Source: Haloferax marisrubri
GTDB taxonomy: Archaea; Halobacteriota; Halobacteria; Halobacteriales; Haloferacaceae
Direction: 5' to 3'
Length of the DNA stretch: 64,000 nt
Assembly (NCBI RefSeq): GCF_001469875.2
Contig: NZ_LOPW02000005.1
Coordinates: forward strand, 62,001 to 126,000
This document shows, in pieces, positions 54,834 through 64,000 of the stretch. Below the pieces are notes generated by a model. That model had not been told where the DNA came from, searched no databases, and worked only from the letters and a program-made list of their open reading frames with translations. The translations under genes were made by a program, and so were the position numbers. Numbering within the stretch: the first letter of the stretch is position 1; every line of letters begins with the position of its first letter.

Positions 54834-55167
54834 CGAGAAGGGGTTCCGGAACTGGCGTTGGTGTGCGTCCACACCCTCGAATTCGGCTCCGGGACCAAAA
54901 CCCGCCCGGTCCGGGCAGATAGTCCATCCGCCCCGCCTCTGTACCTTCCATTTATCCCTCGCTGACGGGGCTCGGCCGAGACGCCGGCGGTGCGTGGTGA
55001 AAGTGAACACGCGGCGAACAGGCGGAGACGTGAGTGAAGACGGCGCTGTCGCGTGAATCACGGAATCGTGAAAAGCGGAAGTGAACCGACTGGCGTCGGT
55101 CGCGGATTGGTTGCGGGTCGGTTGCGAGGCGGGGGAGAGGCGCGAAGCGGGCGGTCGGGAAGTCAGT

Positions 55168-55467
55168 TCAGCGGTCGATGCCGCCCTGTGCCTTGATGTC
55201 CATGATGTGGCGGACGTTCAGGTAAATCTCCTCGGGCGAGGTGTCGCCGTCGGGGTCGTAGAGGTCGCTGACGCGGTAGAGGATGGCCGACACCTGTCGG
55301 CTCTCGGAGGACTCGCCGTAGATGTCGTCGGCGATTTCGCGGAGGAACGCGACGCGCTCGGGGTCCGCGGGGAAGTCGGCGTCCGAGTCCGGGGCCATCT
55401 CCCAGTCGACCTCCTCGGAGTCCGCGTCGGCGTCGGGCTCTTCCTCGAGTCGTCCGTCGTCGCTCAT
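55168..55467 (-). CDS. Haloarchaeal hypothetical protein, acidic (99 aa)
   Basis: Starts MSDDGRLEEEPDADADSEEV and has a strongly acidic N-terminus, then a helical domain (ERVAFLREIADDIYGESSES, DTSPEEIYLNVRHIMDIKAQ). It overlaps the mrp stop by 4 nt (ATGA). Coupled translation suggests a link to Fe-S assembly, but no family was recognised. Confidence 0.72.
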   Translation of the reverse strand: MSDDGRLEEEPDADADSEEVDWEMAPDSDADFPADPERVAFLREIADDIYGESSESRQVSAILYRVSDLYDPDGDTSPEEIYLNVRHIMDIKAQGGIDR

Positions 55468-56504
55468 CGCTCGCTGACGGTCCGCCGCTGGACGATGCCG
55501 ACCATGTCGGCGATGTTCTCGGTCATCACGCGGAACGCGTCGGCCGTCTCGTCGTCGTCTTCGAGGACGATGGGCTTGCCGCCGTCGCCGCCCTCGCGGA
55601 CGGCCGGGTCGAGCGGGAGCGCCCCGAGGAACGGCAGGTCGTTCGACGCGGCGAACTCGCGGCCGCCGCCCGCGCCGAAGATGTCGTGGCGGTTCCCGCA
55701 GTCGGGACACCGGAACGTGCTCATGTTCTCGACGATGCCGAGGACGTTCGTGTCGTGCTTGCCGAACATCCGAAGCCCCTTGTTGGCGTCGTCGAGGGCG
55801 ACGTTCTGCGGGGTCGTGACGATGACCGCGCCCGTGAGGGGAAGCGTCTGGAGGATGGACAGCTGGGTGTCGCCCGTGCCCGGCGGCAGGTCGAGGACGA
55901 GGTAGTCGAGACTGCCCCACTCCACGTCCTCGACGAGCTGGGTGAGAAGCTGGTGGACCATCGGACCGCGCCAGATGACGGGGTCGTCGTCGCCGACGAG
56001 GAAGGCCATCGACATGAGCTTCATCCCGTACTTCTCCGGCGGGACGATGGTCTGGTCTTGGGTCGCCTGCGGCGCTTCCTCGGCGGCGACCATCCGCGGG
56101 ACGTTCGGGCCGTAGATGTCGGCGTCGAACAGGCCGACGCGTGCGCCGAGCTTCGAGAGGCCCGCCGCGAGGTTCACGGCGACCGTCGACTTCCCGACGC
56201 CGCCCTTCCCGGAGGCGACGGCGATGATGTTCTTCACGCCGGGGAGGACCTCCTCGTCGGGGTCGCGGTCGTTCGGAATCTTGGCGGTGAGGTCGGCCTC
56301 CAGTCCGTCCTCGGCGAGGACCTCGCGGATTCGACGGCCGATGTCCGTCTCCGCCGGGGAGTACGGGGCACCGAGCGCGAGCGAGATGCGGGCGGTGTCG
56401 CCGTCCACCTCGACGGCGTTCACCAGTCCGAGCGAGACGATATCGTCTCCGAGGTCAGGGTCCTCGACCGCACGCAAGCGGTCGCGTACGTCGGCTTCGT
56501 CCAT
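55464..56504 (-). CDS. apbC: Mrp/ApbC/NBP35 family ATP-binding Fe-S carrier
   Basis: A 346-residue P-loop ATPase. An N-terminal DUF59/MIP18-like segment (about 1-80) precedes Walker A GKGGVGKST, then DADIYGPNVPRM, and the C-terminal CPDCG of the cluster-binding CxxC. It carries Fe-S clusters to apo-proteins. A GTG lies in frame 9 nt upstream; the ATG at 56504 is preferred because a CTTATC TATA-like element is about 27 nt away. Confidence 0.92.
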   Translation of the reverse strand: MDEADVRDRLRAVEDPDLGDDIVSLGLVNAVEVDGDTARISLALGAPYSPAETDIGRRIREVLAEDGLEADLTAKIPNDRDPDEEVLPGVKNIIAVASGKGGVGKSTVAVNLAAGLSKLGARVGLFDADIYGPNVPRMVAAEEAPQATQDQTIVPPEKYGMKLMSMAFLVGDDDPVIWRGPMVHQLLTQLVEDVEWGSLDYLVLDLPPGTGDTQLSILQTLPLTGAVIVTTPQNVALDDANKGLRMFGKHDTNVLGIVENMSTFRCPDCGNRHDIFGAGGGREFAASNDLPFLGALPLDPAVREGGDGGKPIVLEDDDETADAFRVMTENIADMVGIVQRRTVSER

Positions 56505-56761
56505 GTCCGTCACTCCGGCGGTGCGGCCGATAAGAGTTTTGTAAGGTCACGTCGCGTAGTGATGGGCGTGATTGACGACCCGCGCCATCGAGAGTCGCAC
56601 CGGGCTCTGACCGACTACGGGGCGTCGTCAACTCGTGTGGCCGGGGCGTCGCTGACCTGACCACTACCGAGTTCTGGGTGCGGCGACCGTAACGGAATAT
56701 AGTTACCCCGTCCCGGTCATCGACAGCGAATTTATCAACGTACACTCCCAGGATTCGGTAT

Positions 56762-57724
56762 ATGGTGCTGGTGGACGACTTTGGCCGCGAGGTAACCGGC
56801 GTTCGAATCTCTCTGACTGACCGGTGTAACTTCGACTGCGTCTACTGCCACAACGAAGGGTTGGGCGACACGCGCGGGCCGATGGACCCCTCGGACGAGG
56901 AGATGAGCGCCGACGACGTGGTCCGGTTTCTCGAAGTCGTCGAGGAGTACGGCGTCGAGAAGGTGAAGTTCACCGGCGGAGAGCCGATGCTCCGCTCGGA
57001 CCTCGAAGAGATTATCCGCCGGACGCCCGACTCGATGGAGACGTCGCTCACCACGAACGGGACGTTCCTCGGCGACCGCGCCGAGGACCTCGTCGCGGCC
57101 GGGCTCGACCGCGTGAACGTCTCGCAGGACGCCCTCGACCCCGAGGCGTTCGCCCAAATCACGAAGTCCGGCGCGTACGACAAGGTGATGGAAGGCGTCA
57201 AGGCCGCGGTCGACGCCGGTCTCACGCCCGTGAAGCTCAACATGGTCGTGTTCACGAAGACCGCGGGCCACGTCGAGGAGATGGTCGAGTACGTCGCCGA
57301 AAACGAGGGGCTACAGCTCCAACTCATCCAGTACATGCCCGAACTGACAGGTCGCCCGGAGTGGAACATCGACATCGAGCGCGTCCACCGGTGGCTGGCC
57401 GACCTCGCCGACGAGGTGGAGGTCCGTGACATGCACCACCGCCGCCGCTACTACGTCGGCAAGGGAATGGTCGAAATCGTCGACCCCGTGGAGAACCCGG
57501 AGTTCTGCGCCAACTGCCATCGCGTGCGCGTAACACACCAAGGCTACCTCAAGGGCTGTCTCAACCGCAACGACGACCTGCGCCCGATGGGCGAGATGAG
57601 CCGCGCGGATATCCGTGAGACGTTCGAGGCGGTCGTCGCCAACCGCGTGCCGTACTACGGCGAGTACCTCGTCCGCGACGGCGACGACGGCTGGACCATC
57701 AACGAAGAGTACATCGGCGCCTGA
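56762..57724 (+). CDS. moaA: GTP 3',8-cyclase MoaA (molybdopterin cofactor synthesis)
   Basis: A 320-residue radical SAM enzyme. The N-terminal CX3CX2C is [10 protein letters not shown] (C22, C26, C29). [10 protein letters not shown] and LTTNGT follow. The C-terminal second 4Fe-4S cluster is [20 protein letters not shown]. It converts GTP to 3',8-cyclo-7,8-dihydro-GTP, the first step of molybdopterin synthesis. An AATTTATC box lies about 30 nt upstream. Confidence 0.95.
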   Translation: MVLVDDFGREVTGVRISLTDRCNFDCVYCHNEGLGDTRGPMDPSDEEMSADDVVRFLEVVEEYGVEKVKFTGGEPMLRSDLEEIIRRTPDSMETSLTTNGTFLGDRAEDLVAAGLDRVNVSQDALDPEAFAQITKSGAYDKVMEGVKAAVDAGLTPVKLNMVVFTKTAGHVEEMVEYVAENEGLQLQLIQYMPELTGRPEWNIDIERVHRWLADLADEVEVRDMHHRRRYYVGKGMVEIVDPVENPEFCANCHRVRVTHQGYLKGCLNRNDDLRPMGEMSRADIRETFEAVVANRVPYYGEYLVRDGDDGWTINEEYIGA

Positions 57725-57778
57725 GCGCCGGTCGCCCCGACGCGCGAGCTTTTCTCCTCCGGGGACCTCTCGGGGCGC

Positions 57779-58750
57779 ATGACTGTCACCGTCGAGCGAG
57801 TGGTCCTCGCGACGGACGGGAGCGCATCCGCGGCGACCGCCGCGGCCCACGCGGTGTTTCTCGCCCGCGTCCTCGACGTGCCGCTCCACGTCGTCTCCGC
57901 GACCGGCACGCCGCCGGCTCCCGCAACCGAGACCGCCGCGCCGTCCGCGAGCGCCGCCTTCGAAGCCGAGGAAGCGGTCGGCGCGGTCACCCGGCGGGCG
58001 CTCCTCGCGGGCGTCCGTTTGACCTCGGAAGTCGCCGGCGGCCCGGCCGCGACCGTCGTGGAGCGCGCCGTCGGCGACGGCGACCTGCTCGTTCTCGGCC
58101 GGCGCGGACGGACCGACTCGGGTCGGTTCCTCGTCGGGTCGGTCGCGGAGCGGATTCTCGACGACCCACCGGCCCCGACGCTCGTTGTTCCGGCCGGCCT
58201 CTCGCAACCGACGTACCGGCGTATCGCGCTCCTCGCCAGCGACGCGCCGTCGTCGGAGCCGACCGCAACGCTCGCCCGCCGCATCGCCGCGGCGACTCGC
58301 GGGACGCTCGAACCGCTCGCGGTCGTCGACGAGCGCGACGCCGCAATCGCGTCGCCGGAGACGCGCCGGGCACTCGAACGGGAGGCGAGAACCCGCGTGA
58401 AGGACGTCGTCGCCGCGGCCGCCAGAGACGCCGTCGAGTCCGGCGGAACCGTCCGCACCGGCGTCCCCACGGCCGAACTACTGGCGCACGTCGAACGGAC
58501 GGGAGCTGACGCGGTCGTCCTCGGCGTCGGCGGGAACGGCAGGAGTGGCAGGAGCGGTGGGGACGGTGGGAGTGACGGGAGCGATGAAAACGGAGAGAGC
58601 GGCGACGCACCCCGCCCCTCGGAACATCGCGCCACCGAGGTCGTCGCCAACCGAACCGTCCGTCACGCGGCAGTTCCAACGCTCGTCGTCCCGACTCCGG
58701 ACGATGCCGGGAACGACGCCGACAACGGCGGGCCGTACGAGCACCGTTGA
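57779..58750 (+). CDS. Universal stress protein, two-domain (UspA-like)
   Basis: A 323-residue tandem UspA-like protein. Domain one (1-~145) has VVLATDGSASAATAAAHAVFLA and the nucleotide-binding GRRGRTDSGRFLVGSVAERI. Domain two (about 150-310) has a diverged version with a low-complexity Gly/Asp/Ser-rich loop (about 255-285) replacing part of the loop. It likely binds ATP and responds to stress. Confidence 0.86.
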   Translation: MTVTVERVVLATDGSASAATAAAHAVFLARVLDVPLHVVSATGTPPAPATETAAPSASAAFEAEEAVGAVTRRALLAGVRLTSEVAGGPAATVVERAVGDGDLLVLGRRGRTDSGRFLVGSVAERILDDPPAPTLVVPAGLSQPTYRRIALLASDAPSSEPTATLARRIAAATRGTLEPLAVVDERDAAIASPETRRALEREARTRVKDVVAAAARDAVESGGTVRTGVPTAELLAHVERTGADAVVLGVGGNGRSGRSGGDGGSDGSDENGESGDAPRPSEHRATEVVANRTVRHAAVPTLVVPTPDDAGNDADNGGPYEHR

Positions 58751-58782
58751 AACGCTGAAACAGTTTTTAGAAGTTCCATTCA

Positions 58783-58791
58783 ATTTATACG
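58783..58791 (+). promoter_or_regulatory. Promoter of envelope operon
   Basis: A TATA-like ATTTATACG lies about 145 nt before the ATG at 58931, implying a leader of about 115 nt for the COG1361 gene. Confidence 0.45.
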
Positions 58792-58930
58792 TCCCCACTA
58801 CTCAGGGTATCGTGTTGATTGTACGTTCAGTCAGCCCCCCGGCGTGGACGTACGATCGCGTTCGTCTCTCCCCCCATCCCCACCGACGGACGCGACCCAA
58901 CACCCGAACCCCACCACCCCTCTACACTCC

Positions 58931-60556
58931 ATGAAACTCTCACGTGCACTTGCGGTCTTGCTGGTCGTCTTGGTCGCCGTACCGAGCCCAGCGATGGCCG
59001 GCATCGTCGGTGAACCGAACCTTCAGGCGTATGCGCCGAGCAACAAACTCGTTCCCGGACAGGAGTCTTCTCTGAACGTCGTCGTGACTAACTACGGCGG
59101 CGACAGCGAGTACCGGAAGTTCGCCTCCTCCGAGAGCTCCGGCACGCTGAGCGACCAACAGCGCTCGGCGCTCGAAGCGCAGGTCAAATCGACGCGAAAC
59201 GTCAGGCTCACACTCGAATCCGGCGACGCGCCGGTCGAGGTTAACACCGCGACGCTCCCGGTCGGCGACATCCCGCACGCGACCCAGCGGGACGCGACGT
59301 TCTCCGTCTCCGTCAAGGAGAACGCCACGCCGGGCACCTACGAGATGACGCTCGTCGCGAAGTACGAACACGACTCGTCCGTCCGCGACGACGGTGACGT
59401 GCAGAACGAAGAGGAAAAGACCGAAGAGATTCCGGTGACCGTCGTCGTCGAGCAGGCCCCGCGCTTCGAGGTCGTCTCGGTGAACACGACCGCGCAGGTC
59501 GGCGGGAGCGGGACCACCACCGTCACGATGCGTAACATCGGGACGCTCCCCGCGTTCGATTCGTCCGTCACCGCGACCTCGCAGAACCCCTCGGTGACGT
59601 TCGGTCAGTCCGCCTCCGCGACCCGGTACGCCGGCTCGTGGGGCATCAACGAGACGCGCCAGCTCGAATACGAGACGAGCGTCGCCTCCTCCGCCGCCGT
59701 CCAGCAGTACGCCCTCTCGCTCGGGGTGAGCTACGAGGACGAAGACGGCGTCGCCAAGCAGTCGAAGAACCTCGCGACCGGCGTGACGCCGGTGGCCGAA
59801 CAGGAGTTCTCCATCGACGCCGAGCAGTCGACGCTCCGCGTCGGCCGCGAGACGACCGTCAGCGGGACGCTCACGAACGACGGCCCGCAGACGGCCCGCG
59901 ACGCGGTGCTCACCATCTCCTCGCAGTCGCCGAACACGAACATCAAAGAGACCGAGTACGCGCTCGGCACCCTCGGCGTCGGGGAGTCCTCCGACTTCTC
60001 GTTCTCGGTCGAGGTGACCGACTCCGCGGACGCCGGCCAGCGGCAACTGAGCTACACCGTCGAGTACCGCAACGCCGAGGGCGACACTCAGCAGTCGAAG
60101 GAACTCGTGATGAACGCCGAGGTGCAACCCAAGCAGAACCTCTTCGGCGTGACCGCGAAGAACGGGAGCATCGAGGCGGGCGGCTCTCACACCGTCACCC
60201 TCGTCGTGACCAACAACGGCGATGAGACCTACCGCAACATCGACGCGAAGGCCTTCGCCGACAGCCCGCTGACGCTGGACGACGACACCGCGTTCATCCA
60301 GGAACTCGAACCCGGCGAGTCGACCGAGATTCCCCTCGAACTGAGCGTCGGGTCCTCGGCTAACCCGAAGGCCTACTCGTTCGACATCGACTTCCAGTAC
60401 GAAAACGAGGACGGCGAGCGCAAACTCTCCGACTCGTACCCCGTCGCCGTCGAAGTCACCGAATCGACGGGTGGCGGCGGCCTCTCGATGCCCCTCGTCG
60501 GCGGCCTCATCGTCGTCGGACTGGGCGTCGTCGGCTTCCTCTGGTACCGCCGCTAA
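58931..60556 (+). CDS. COG1361-type surface protein with Sec signal and C-terminal anchor
   Basis: A 541-residue exported protein. The signal MKLSRALAVLLVVLVAVPSPAMA is Sec-type (quoted in parts: MKLSRALAVL, VAVPSPAMA). Several tandem CARDB-like beta domains follow (VVVTNYGGDS, TVTMRNIGTLPAF, SGTLTNDGPQTARDAV, LVVTNNGDETYRNIDA). A single transmembrane helix (GLIVVGLGVVGFLWYRR) ends the chain. COG1361 proteins are often partners of the adjoining RND permeases. Confidence 0.88.
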   Translation: MKLSRALAVLLVVLVAVPSPAMAGIVGEPNLQAYAPSNKLVPGQESSLNVVVTNYGGDSEYRKFASSESSGTLSDQQRSALEAQVKSTRNVRLTLESGDAPVEVNTATLPVGDIPHATQRDATFSVSVKENATPGTYEMTLVAKYEHDSSVRDDGDVQNEEEKTEEIPVTVVVEQAPRFEVVSVNTTAQVGGSGTTTVTMRNIGTLPAFDSSVTATSQNPSVTFGQSASATRYAGSWGINETRQLEYETSVASSAAVQQYALSLGVSYEDEDGVAKQSKNLATGVTPVAEQEFSIDAEQSTLRVGRETTVSGTLTNDGPQTARDAVLTISSQSPNTNIKETEYALGTLGVGESSDFSFSVEVTDSADAGQRQLSYTVEYRNAEGDTQQSKELVMNAEVQPKQNLFGVTAKNGSIEAGGSHTVTLVVTNNGDETYRNIDAKAFADSPLTLDDDTAFIQELEPGESTEIPLELSVGSSANPKAYSFDIDFQYENEDGERKLSDSYPVAVEVTESTGGGGLSMPLVGGLIVVGLGVVGFLWYRR

Positions 60557-60577
60557 CCGCCCCACTTTCCCCCCACA

Positions 60578-63055
60578 ATGATTGACTACGAAGTGTACGT
60601 CGACCGCCTCGGCGGGTTCATCGTCGAGAACCCCGGCAGAGTCGTGGCGCTGTTCTTCGTGCTGACGCTCGTCTTCGGGGCCGGACTCGGAAACATCTCG
60701 ACCGACTCCGGCACCTCGCAGTTCACCGAAGACTCGCCCGCACAGGAAGCGCTCGACGACGTCAACCGGGAGTTCTCACCCGCGTTCGAGACGAGTACGG
60801 GGAGCACCCAACTCATCCAGCGGGACGACAACGTCCTCTCGAAACCGGCGATGCTCGACATGTTGCGGCTCCAAGAGCGCGCCTTGAGCCGGCCCGACCT
60901 CCGGGCGACATCCGCGTCGAGCGTCGCGTCCACGGTCGCCCAAACGCTGGACCCGTCGGCGACGACCCTCGACGAACAGATAGACGCGCTCGAATCGGCC
61001 TCGCCGAGCGAGGTCCGCGCGGCGGCCAAGCAGGCGACTGCGAACCCGCAGGTCTCGTCGCTCCTGAGCGACGACTTCAACCGCCAGTCCGTCAAGGCCT
61101 CCGCGACCATCGGCGTCGTCAGCCACGAGGTCCCCGGCCTCTCGTCGAGCGCCGGCACCTCCGGAACCAGCCCGATGACGGACATCCAAGAGGAGATTCA
61201 GACGATGACCTCCGTCTCGGACAGCGACATCCGCGTGTTCGGGAGCGGCATCATCTCCGGCGAGTTGGGTAACGTCATCGCCGACTCGCTGCTGCTCGTG
61301 GTGCCGGCGGCGGTGCTCCTCATCTTCGGGTTCCTCGTCGTCGCCTACCGCGACCCCATCGACCTGCTCCTCGGCGTCGTCTCGCTCGTCATCGCCGTCA
61401 TCTGGACGTTCGGGTTCATGGGCCTCGCGGGCATCGCGTTCAGCCAGATGCTCATCGCGGTGCCGCCGCTGTTGCTCGCGGTCGGTATCGACTTCGGGCT
61501 CCACGCGGTGAACCGCTACCGCGAGGAGCGCGTCAAAGACCTCGCGCCGGTCCCCTCGATGCGGACCACCATCAAACAGCTCTCGGTCGCGTTCTTCATC
61601 GTCACCGGCACGACCGTCCTCGGGTTCCTCGCGAACGCCACGAGCGACCTCGCGCCCATCCGCGACTTCGGTCTCGTCGCGGCGGTCGGCATCATCTTCA
61701 CGTTCCTCGTCTTCGGGGTGTTCCTCCCCGCGGCGAAGCTCTACGCCGACGAACTCCGCGAGCAGTACAACGTGCCCGAGTTCGCCTCCGAGCCCCTCGG
61801 AAGCGAGGGCGGCATGCTCGCGCGGGTCCTGTCCGGCGGCGTCATCATCGGCCGGAAAGCCCCCCGCGCGTTCCTCGTGGTCATCCTGCTCACGACGGTC
61901 GTCGCGGGCGCGTACGGGACCGGCGTCGACACGACGTTCTCCCAGGAGGACTTCCTCCCGCCGGAGGACCAACCCGCCTACCTCCAACAACTTCCCGAGC
62001 CGTTCAAACCCGGCGTCTACACCGTCACGAAGGACCTGAACTACCTCGAAGACAACTTCGAGAGCACGCAGGGTGACAGCGTGACCATATACGTCGAGGG
62101 ACAGTTACGACAGGACTCGTCCCTCGAGATGATTTACCGCAACGGCGAGGACCCGCCGGAGTCGTTCGTGACGGACGACCGCCGCGCGGAGGCGACCAGC
62201 ATCGTCACGGTCATCCGGAACTACGCGGAACAGGACCCCGAGTTCGCCGCGCTCGTCGCCCGGAACGACGCCAACGGTAACGGCGTCCCCGACGACAACC
62301 TCGAGACGGTATACGACGAACTCCTCAGTTCGCCGGTATCGGACCAGGCGTCGTCGTACATCACGGAGGACTACCGGCAGACGCGCATCGTCTACACCGT
62401 CGAGGGCGACGCCACGCAGGACGAAATCGTCGCCGACGGGAACGTCGTCGCCGAGCGCCTCCGCATGGACTCCACGGCGACCGGGAGCACCGTCGTCTTC
62501 AAGGGAGTCTCCGACACGATTCTACTGTCGGCCATCGAGAGCCTCGCCGTCGCGCTCGCCGCGACTGCGCTGTTCCTGGTGTTGATCTACCAACTGCTCG
62601 AAGGGCAGTGGACGCTCGGCGTGGTGAACCTCGTGCCCATCGTCGTCTCCATCGCGCTCCTCGCCGGGACGATGCGCTACCTCGGCATCCCGCTGAACGC
62701 GTTGACGGCGACGATTCTCTCCATCGCTATCGGGCTGGGTATCGACTACTCCGCCCACGTTGTCCACCGGTTCGCCGACGAGTACAACACCGAAGGCCAC
62801 GACCTCGACGAGGCGCTTCGGCTGACCGTCGGCGGGACCGGGGGCGCGCTCACCGGGAGCATGCTCACCACGACCACGGGCCTCGGCGTCCTCGCTATCG
62901 CCATCACGCCCGTCCTCGGACAGTTCGGGGTCGTGACCGCGCTGAGTATCTTCTACTCGTACCTCACCGCGCTCCTCGTCACGCCCTCGGCTATCGTCCT
63001 CTGGGAGCGACTGACCCAGCAGGATACCGCCGCCGCGGCACCCACGTCCCCCTGA
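60578..63055 (+). CDS. RND/MMPL superfamily permease
   Basis: An 825-residue protein with two MMPL-type halves, each with a large extracellular loop (about 45-220 and 440-640) and five to six helices. FRRT-like D and the FGLHAVNRYREER and GLGIDYSAHVVHRF segments hold the conserved Asp/Gly of RND helix 4. It probably exports lipids or other amphipathic molecules, or acts with the COG1361 protein at the surface. It lies 21 nt after the COG1361 gene. Confidence 0.9.
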   Translation: MIDYEVYVDRLGGFIVENPGRVVALFFVLTLVFGAGLGNISTDSGTSQFTEDSPAQEALDDVNREFSPAFETSTGSTQLIQRDDNVLSKPAMLDMLRLQERALSRPDLRATSASSVASTVAQTLDPSATTLDEQIDALESASPSEVRAAAKQATANPQVSSLLSDDFNRQSVKASATIGVVSHEVPGLSSSAGTSGTSPMTDIQEEIQTMTSVSDSDIRVFGSGIISGELGNVIADSLLLVVPAAVLLIFGFLVVAYRDPIDLLLGVVSLVIAVIWTFGFMGLAGIAFSQMLIAVPPLLLAVGIDFGLHAVNRYREERVKDLAPVPSMRTTIKQLSVAFFIVTGTTVLGFLANATSDLAPIRDFGLVAAVGIIFTFLVFGVFLPAAKLYADELREQYNVPEFASEPLGSEGGMLARVLSGGVIIGRKAPRAFLVVILLTTVVAGAYGTGVDTTFSQEDFLPPEDQPAYLQQLPEPFKPGVYTVTKDLNYLEDNFESTQGDSVTIYVEGQLRQDSSLEMIYRNGEDPPESFVTDDRRAEATSIVTVIRNYAEQDPEFAALVARNDANGNGVPDDNLETVYDELLSSPVSDQASSYITEDYRQTRIVYTVEGDATQDEIVADGNVVAERLRMDSTATGSTVVFKGVSDTILLSAIESLAVALAATALFLVLIYQLLEGQWTLGVVNLVPIVVSIALLAGTMRYLGIPLNALTATILSIAIGLGIDYSAHVVHRFADEYNTEGHDLDEALRLTVGGTGGALTGSMLTTTTGLGVLAIAITPVLGQFGVVTALSIFYSYLTALLVTPSAIVLWERLTQQDTAAAAPTSP

Positions 63056-63319
63056 CGTATCGACTCCAAAGCCCCCACACCGAATCGATTCCACGATTCC
63101 ACCGACGAATCGCAGTCCCGGTCTCCCTGACGCGCCGACCTCCCGAATGCAGTTTGCCCCTGCCCCGGCCCCTACGCCCGCATCGCTCGCAAACCAGCCC
63201 ACACGGTCGAACCGAACGACGAACGAGCCCACACGAACCGACTCCCAACTGGCCCGGACGGTTGACGCATCGCACACGACCCGACGCCACACCCACGACA
63301 CACCACGAACGGAACTCTC

Positions 63320-63811
63320 ATGAGCGAGAATCAATCGAGTCCACGTATGTCCGCACTCACGAAGGTCCGCCCCTGGCTCGCCGCGATACTCGGGCTGGCG
63401 ATCACCGGACTCGGCCACCTGTACCTGCGGCGCTGGCGACGGGCCGCGATGTGGGTGCTTGTCACCCTCGCGGTGGCCACGCTGTTCGTACCCTCGGGGG
63501 CGTTCGAGGCCCTGAACGCCGCCGAAACGATGCCTCCCTCGGAGTTCGCGTCGGTCCTCACAGAGCTGTTGCCCGTCCTCGCGGTGAGTTTCGTGAGCGT
63601 CCTCGACGCCTTCTTCCTCGGTCTGCGGCAGGCCGCCGAGGCGCAGGCGAAGGCCGCTCGCGACGCCGCCGAAGCCGACGACGCGGTGCTGACCGATTCC
63701 GACGCCGAGTCGGACGAAGTCACGTGCCCCGAATGCGGCCGCGAGGTCGACGCCGACCTCGACTTCTGCCATTGGTGTACCACCCGCCTCGACGAACCGA
63801 CTGACCGCTGA
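63320..63811 (+). CDS. Membrane protein with C-terminal zinc ribbon (DUF7575-like)
   Basis: A 163-residue protein. Helices lie at about 20-38 and 44-60 and 82-104, then an Ala/Asp-rich linker, then a CPxCG zinc ribbon CPECGREVDADLDFCHWC at about 136-153. Similar haloarchaeal proteins are near transporter genes; the role is unknown. The 264-nt gap after the RND gene holds no gene. Confidence 0.8.
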   Translation: MSENQSSPRMSALTKVRPWLAAILGLAITGLGHLYLRRWRRAAMWVLVTLAVATLFVPSGAFEALNAAETMPPSEFASVLTELLPVLAVSFVSVLDAFFLGLRQAAEAQAKAARDAAEADDAVLTDSDAESDEVTCPECGREVDADLDFCHWCTTRLDEPTDR

Positions 63812-63831
63812 GAATCCCAACGAGACACATC

Positions 63832-64000
63832 ATGGACGACGACCGAATCGACACCGGCCGAAGCGAGACCGAGCAGGCGATTATGGACGCCACGCTCCGA
63901 GCCCTCGCGAAACACGGCTACGCCGACCTCTCGATAAAGAACATCGGCACGGAGTTCGAAAAGAGCACCTCGCTTCTGTACTACCACTACGAGAACAAAG
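63832..64000 (+). CDS. TetR family regulator (C-terminus beyond window)
   Basis: The 56 visible residues start MDDDRIDTGRSETEQAIMDA and match the TetR helix-turn-helix: TLRALAKHGYADLSIKNIG, EFEKSTSLLYYHYENK. A TetR gene next to an RND permease is a common repressor-exporter arrangement, so it may regulate the operon 58931-63811. Confidence 0.85.
   Translation, partial: MDDDRIDTGRSETEQAIMDATLRALAKHGYADLSIKNIGTEFEKSTSLLYYHYENK

Overview
The window is haloarchaeal chromosome, most likely Haloferax or a close relative. The DNA is GC-rich, proteins are strongly acidic, most genes have a TATA box about 25-30 nt before the start codon (leaderless transcripts), and several families are haloarchaea-specific (a TbsP-like regulator, DUF63, UPF0179, many tiny CPxCG-type zinc proteins). 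It is mainly core chromosome; one AT-rich patch at about 32.39-33.4 kb, beside tRNA-Glu, looks acquired.

Layout. 1-9 kb: class III aminotransferase (cut by the window edge), AI-2E-type permease, PadR regulator, small proteins, NUDIX hydrolase, folD, a VIT-type transporter with a DUF211 protein, and glyA (one-carbon metabolism). 9-20 kb: TbsP-like regulator, an orphan YcaO enzyme, DUF63 membrane protein, Lrp regulator, inositol-phosphatase family enzyme, tRNA-Leu(CAA), NicO-type metal transporter, zinc metallohydrolase and HAD phosphatase. 20-28 kb: a tight stress operon, PrkA kinase - second PrkA - YeaH-like VWA protein - SpoVR, behind a long structured leader. 28-38 kb: cryptochrome-DASH, DsbB, MgtC/DUF4010, the AT-rich island with an OB-fold-like protein, tRNA-Glu(TTC) with two tRNA-end repeat modules, a 3-hydroxyacyl-CoA dehydrogenase/enoyl-CoA hydratase fusion, a 3-methyladenine glycosylase, and a RimK-type ligase fused to an aspartic-protease-like domain.

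38-51 kb: second AstE/AspA-like hydrolase, sdhCDBA (complex II), an odd tRNA-like gene, several tiny leaderless genes, tRNA-Thr(TGT), and a branched-chain amino-acid ABC transporter livHMGF whose binding protein, encoded convergently, has its two halves in swapped (circularly permuted) order. 51-64 kb: uridine kinase, GNAT enzyme, tRNA-Ser(TGA) with another tRNA-end module, DUF2064, uracil-DNA glycosylase, Mrp/ApbC Fe-S carrier, moaA, a universal stress protein, and an envelope operon (COG1361 surface protein, RND permease, zinc-ribbon membrane protein, TetR regulator cut by the edge).

The two strongest leads are the permuted LivK-type binding protein (49633-50946) and a family of about 95-140 bp modules on the 3' side of three tRNA genes. 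Each module starts with a copy of that tRNA's own 3' end, carries an inverted copy of the T-arm, and ends with a perfect hairpin just before the intact tRNA. They look like mini-elements that insert at tRNA 3' ends.
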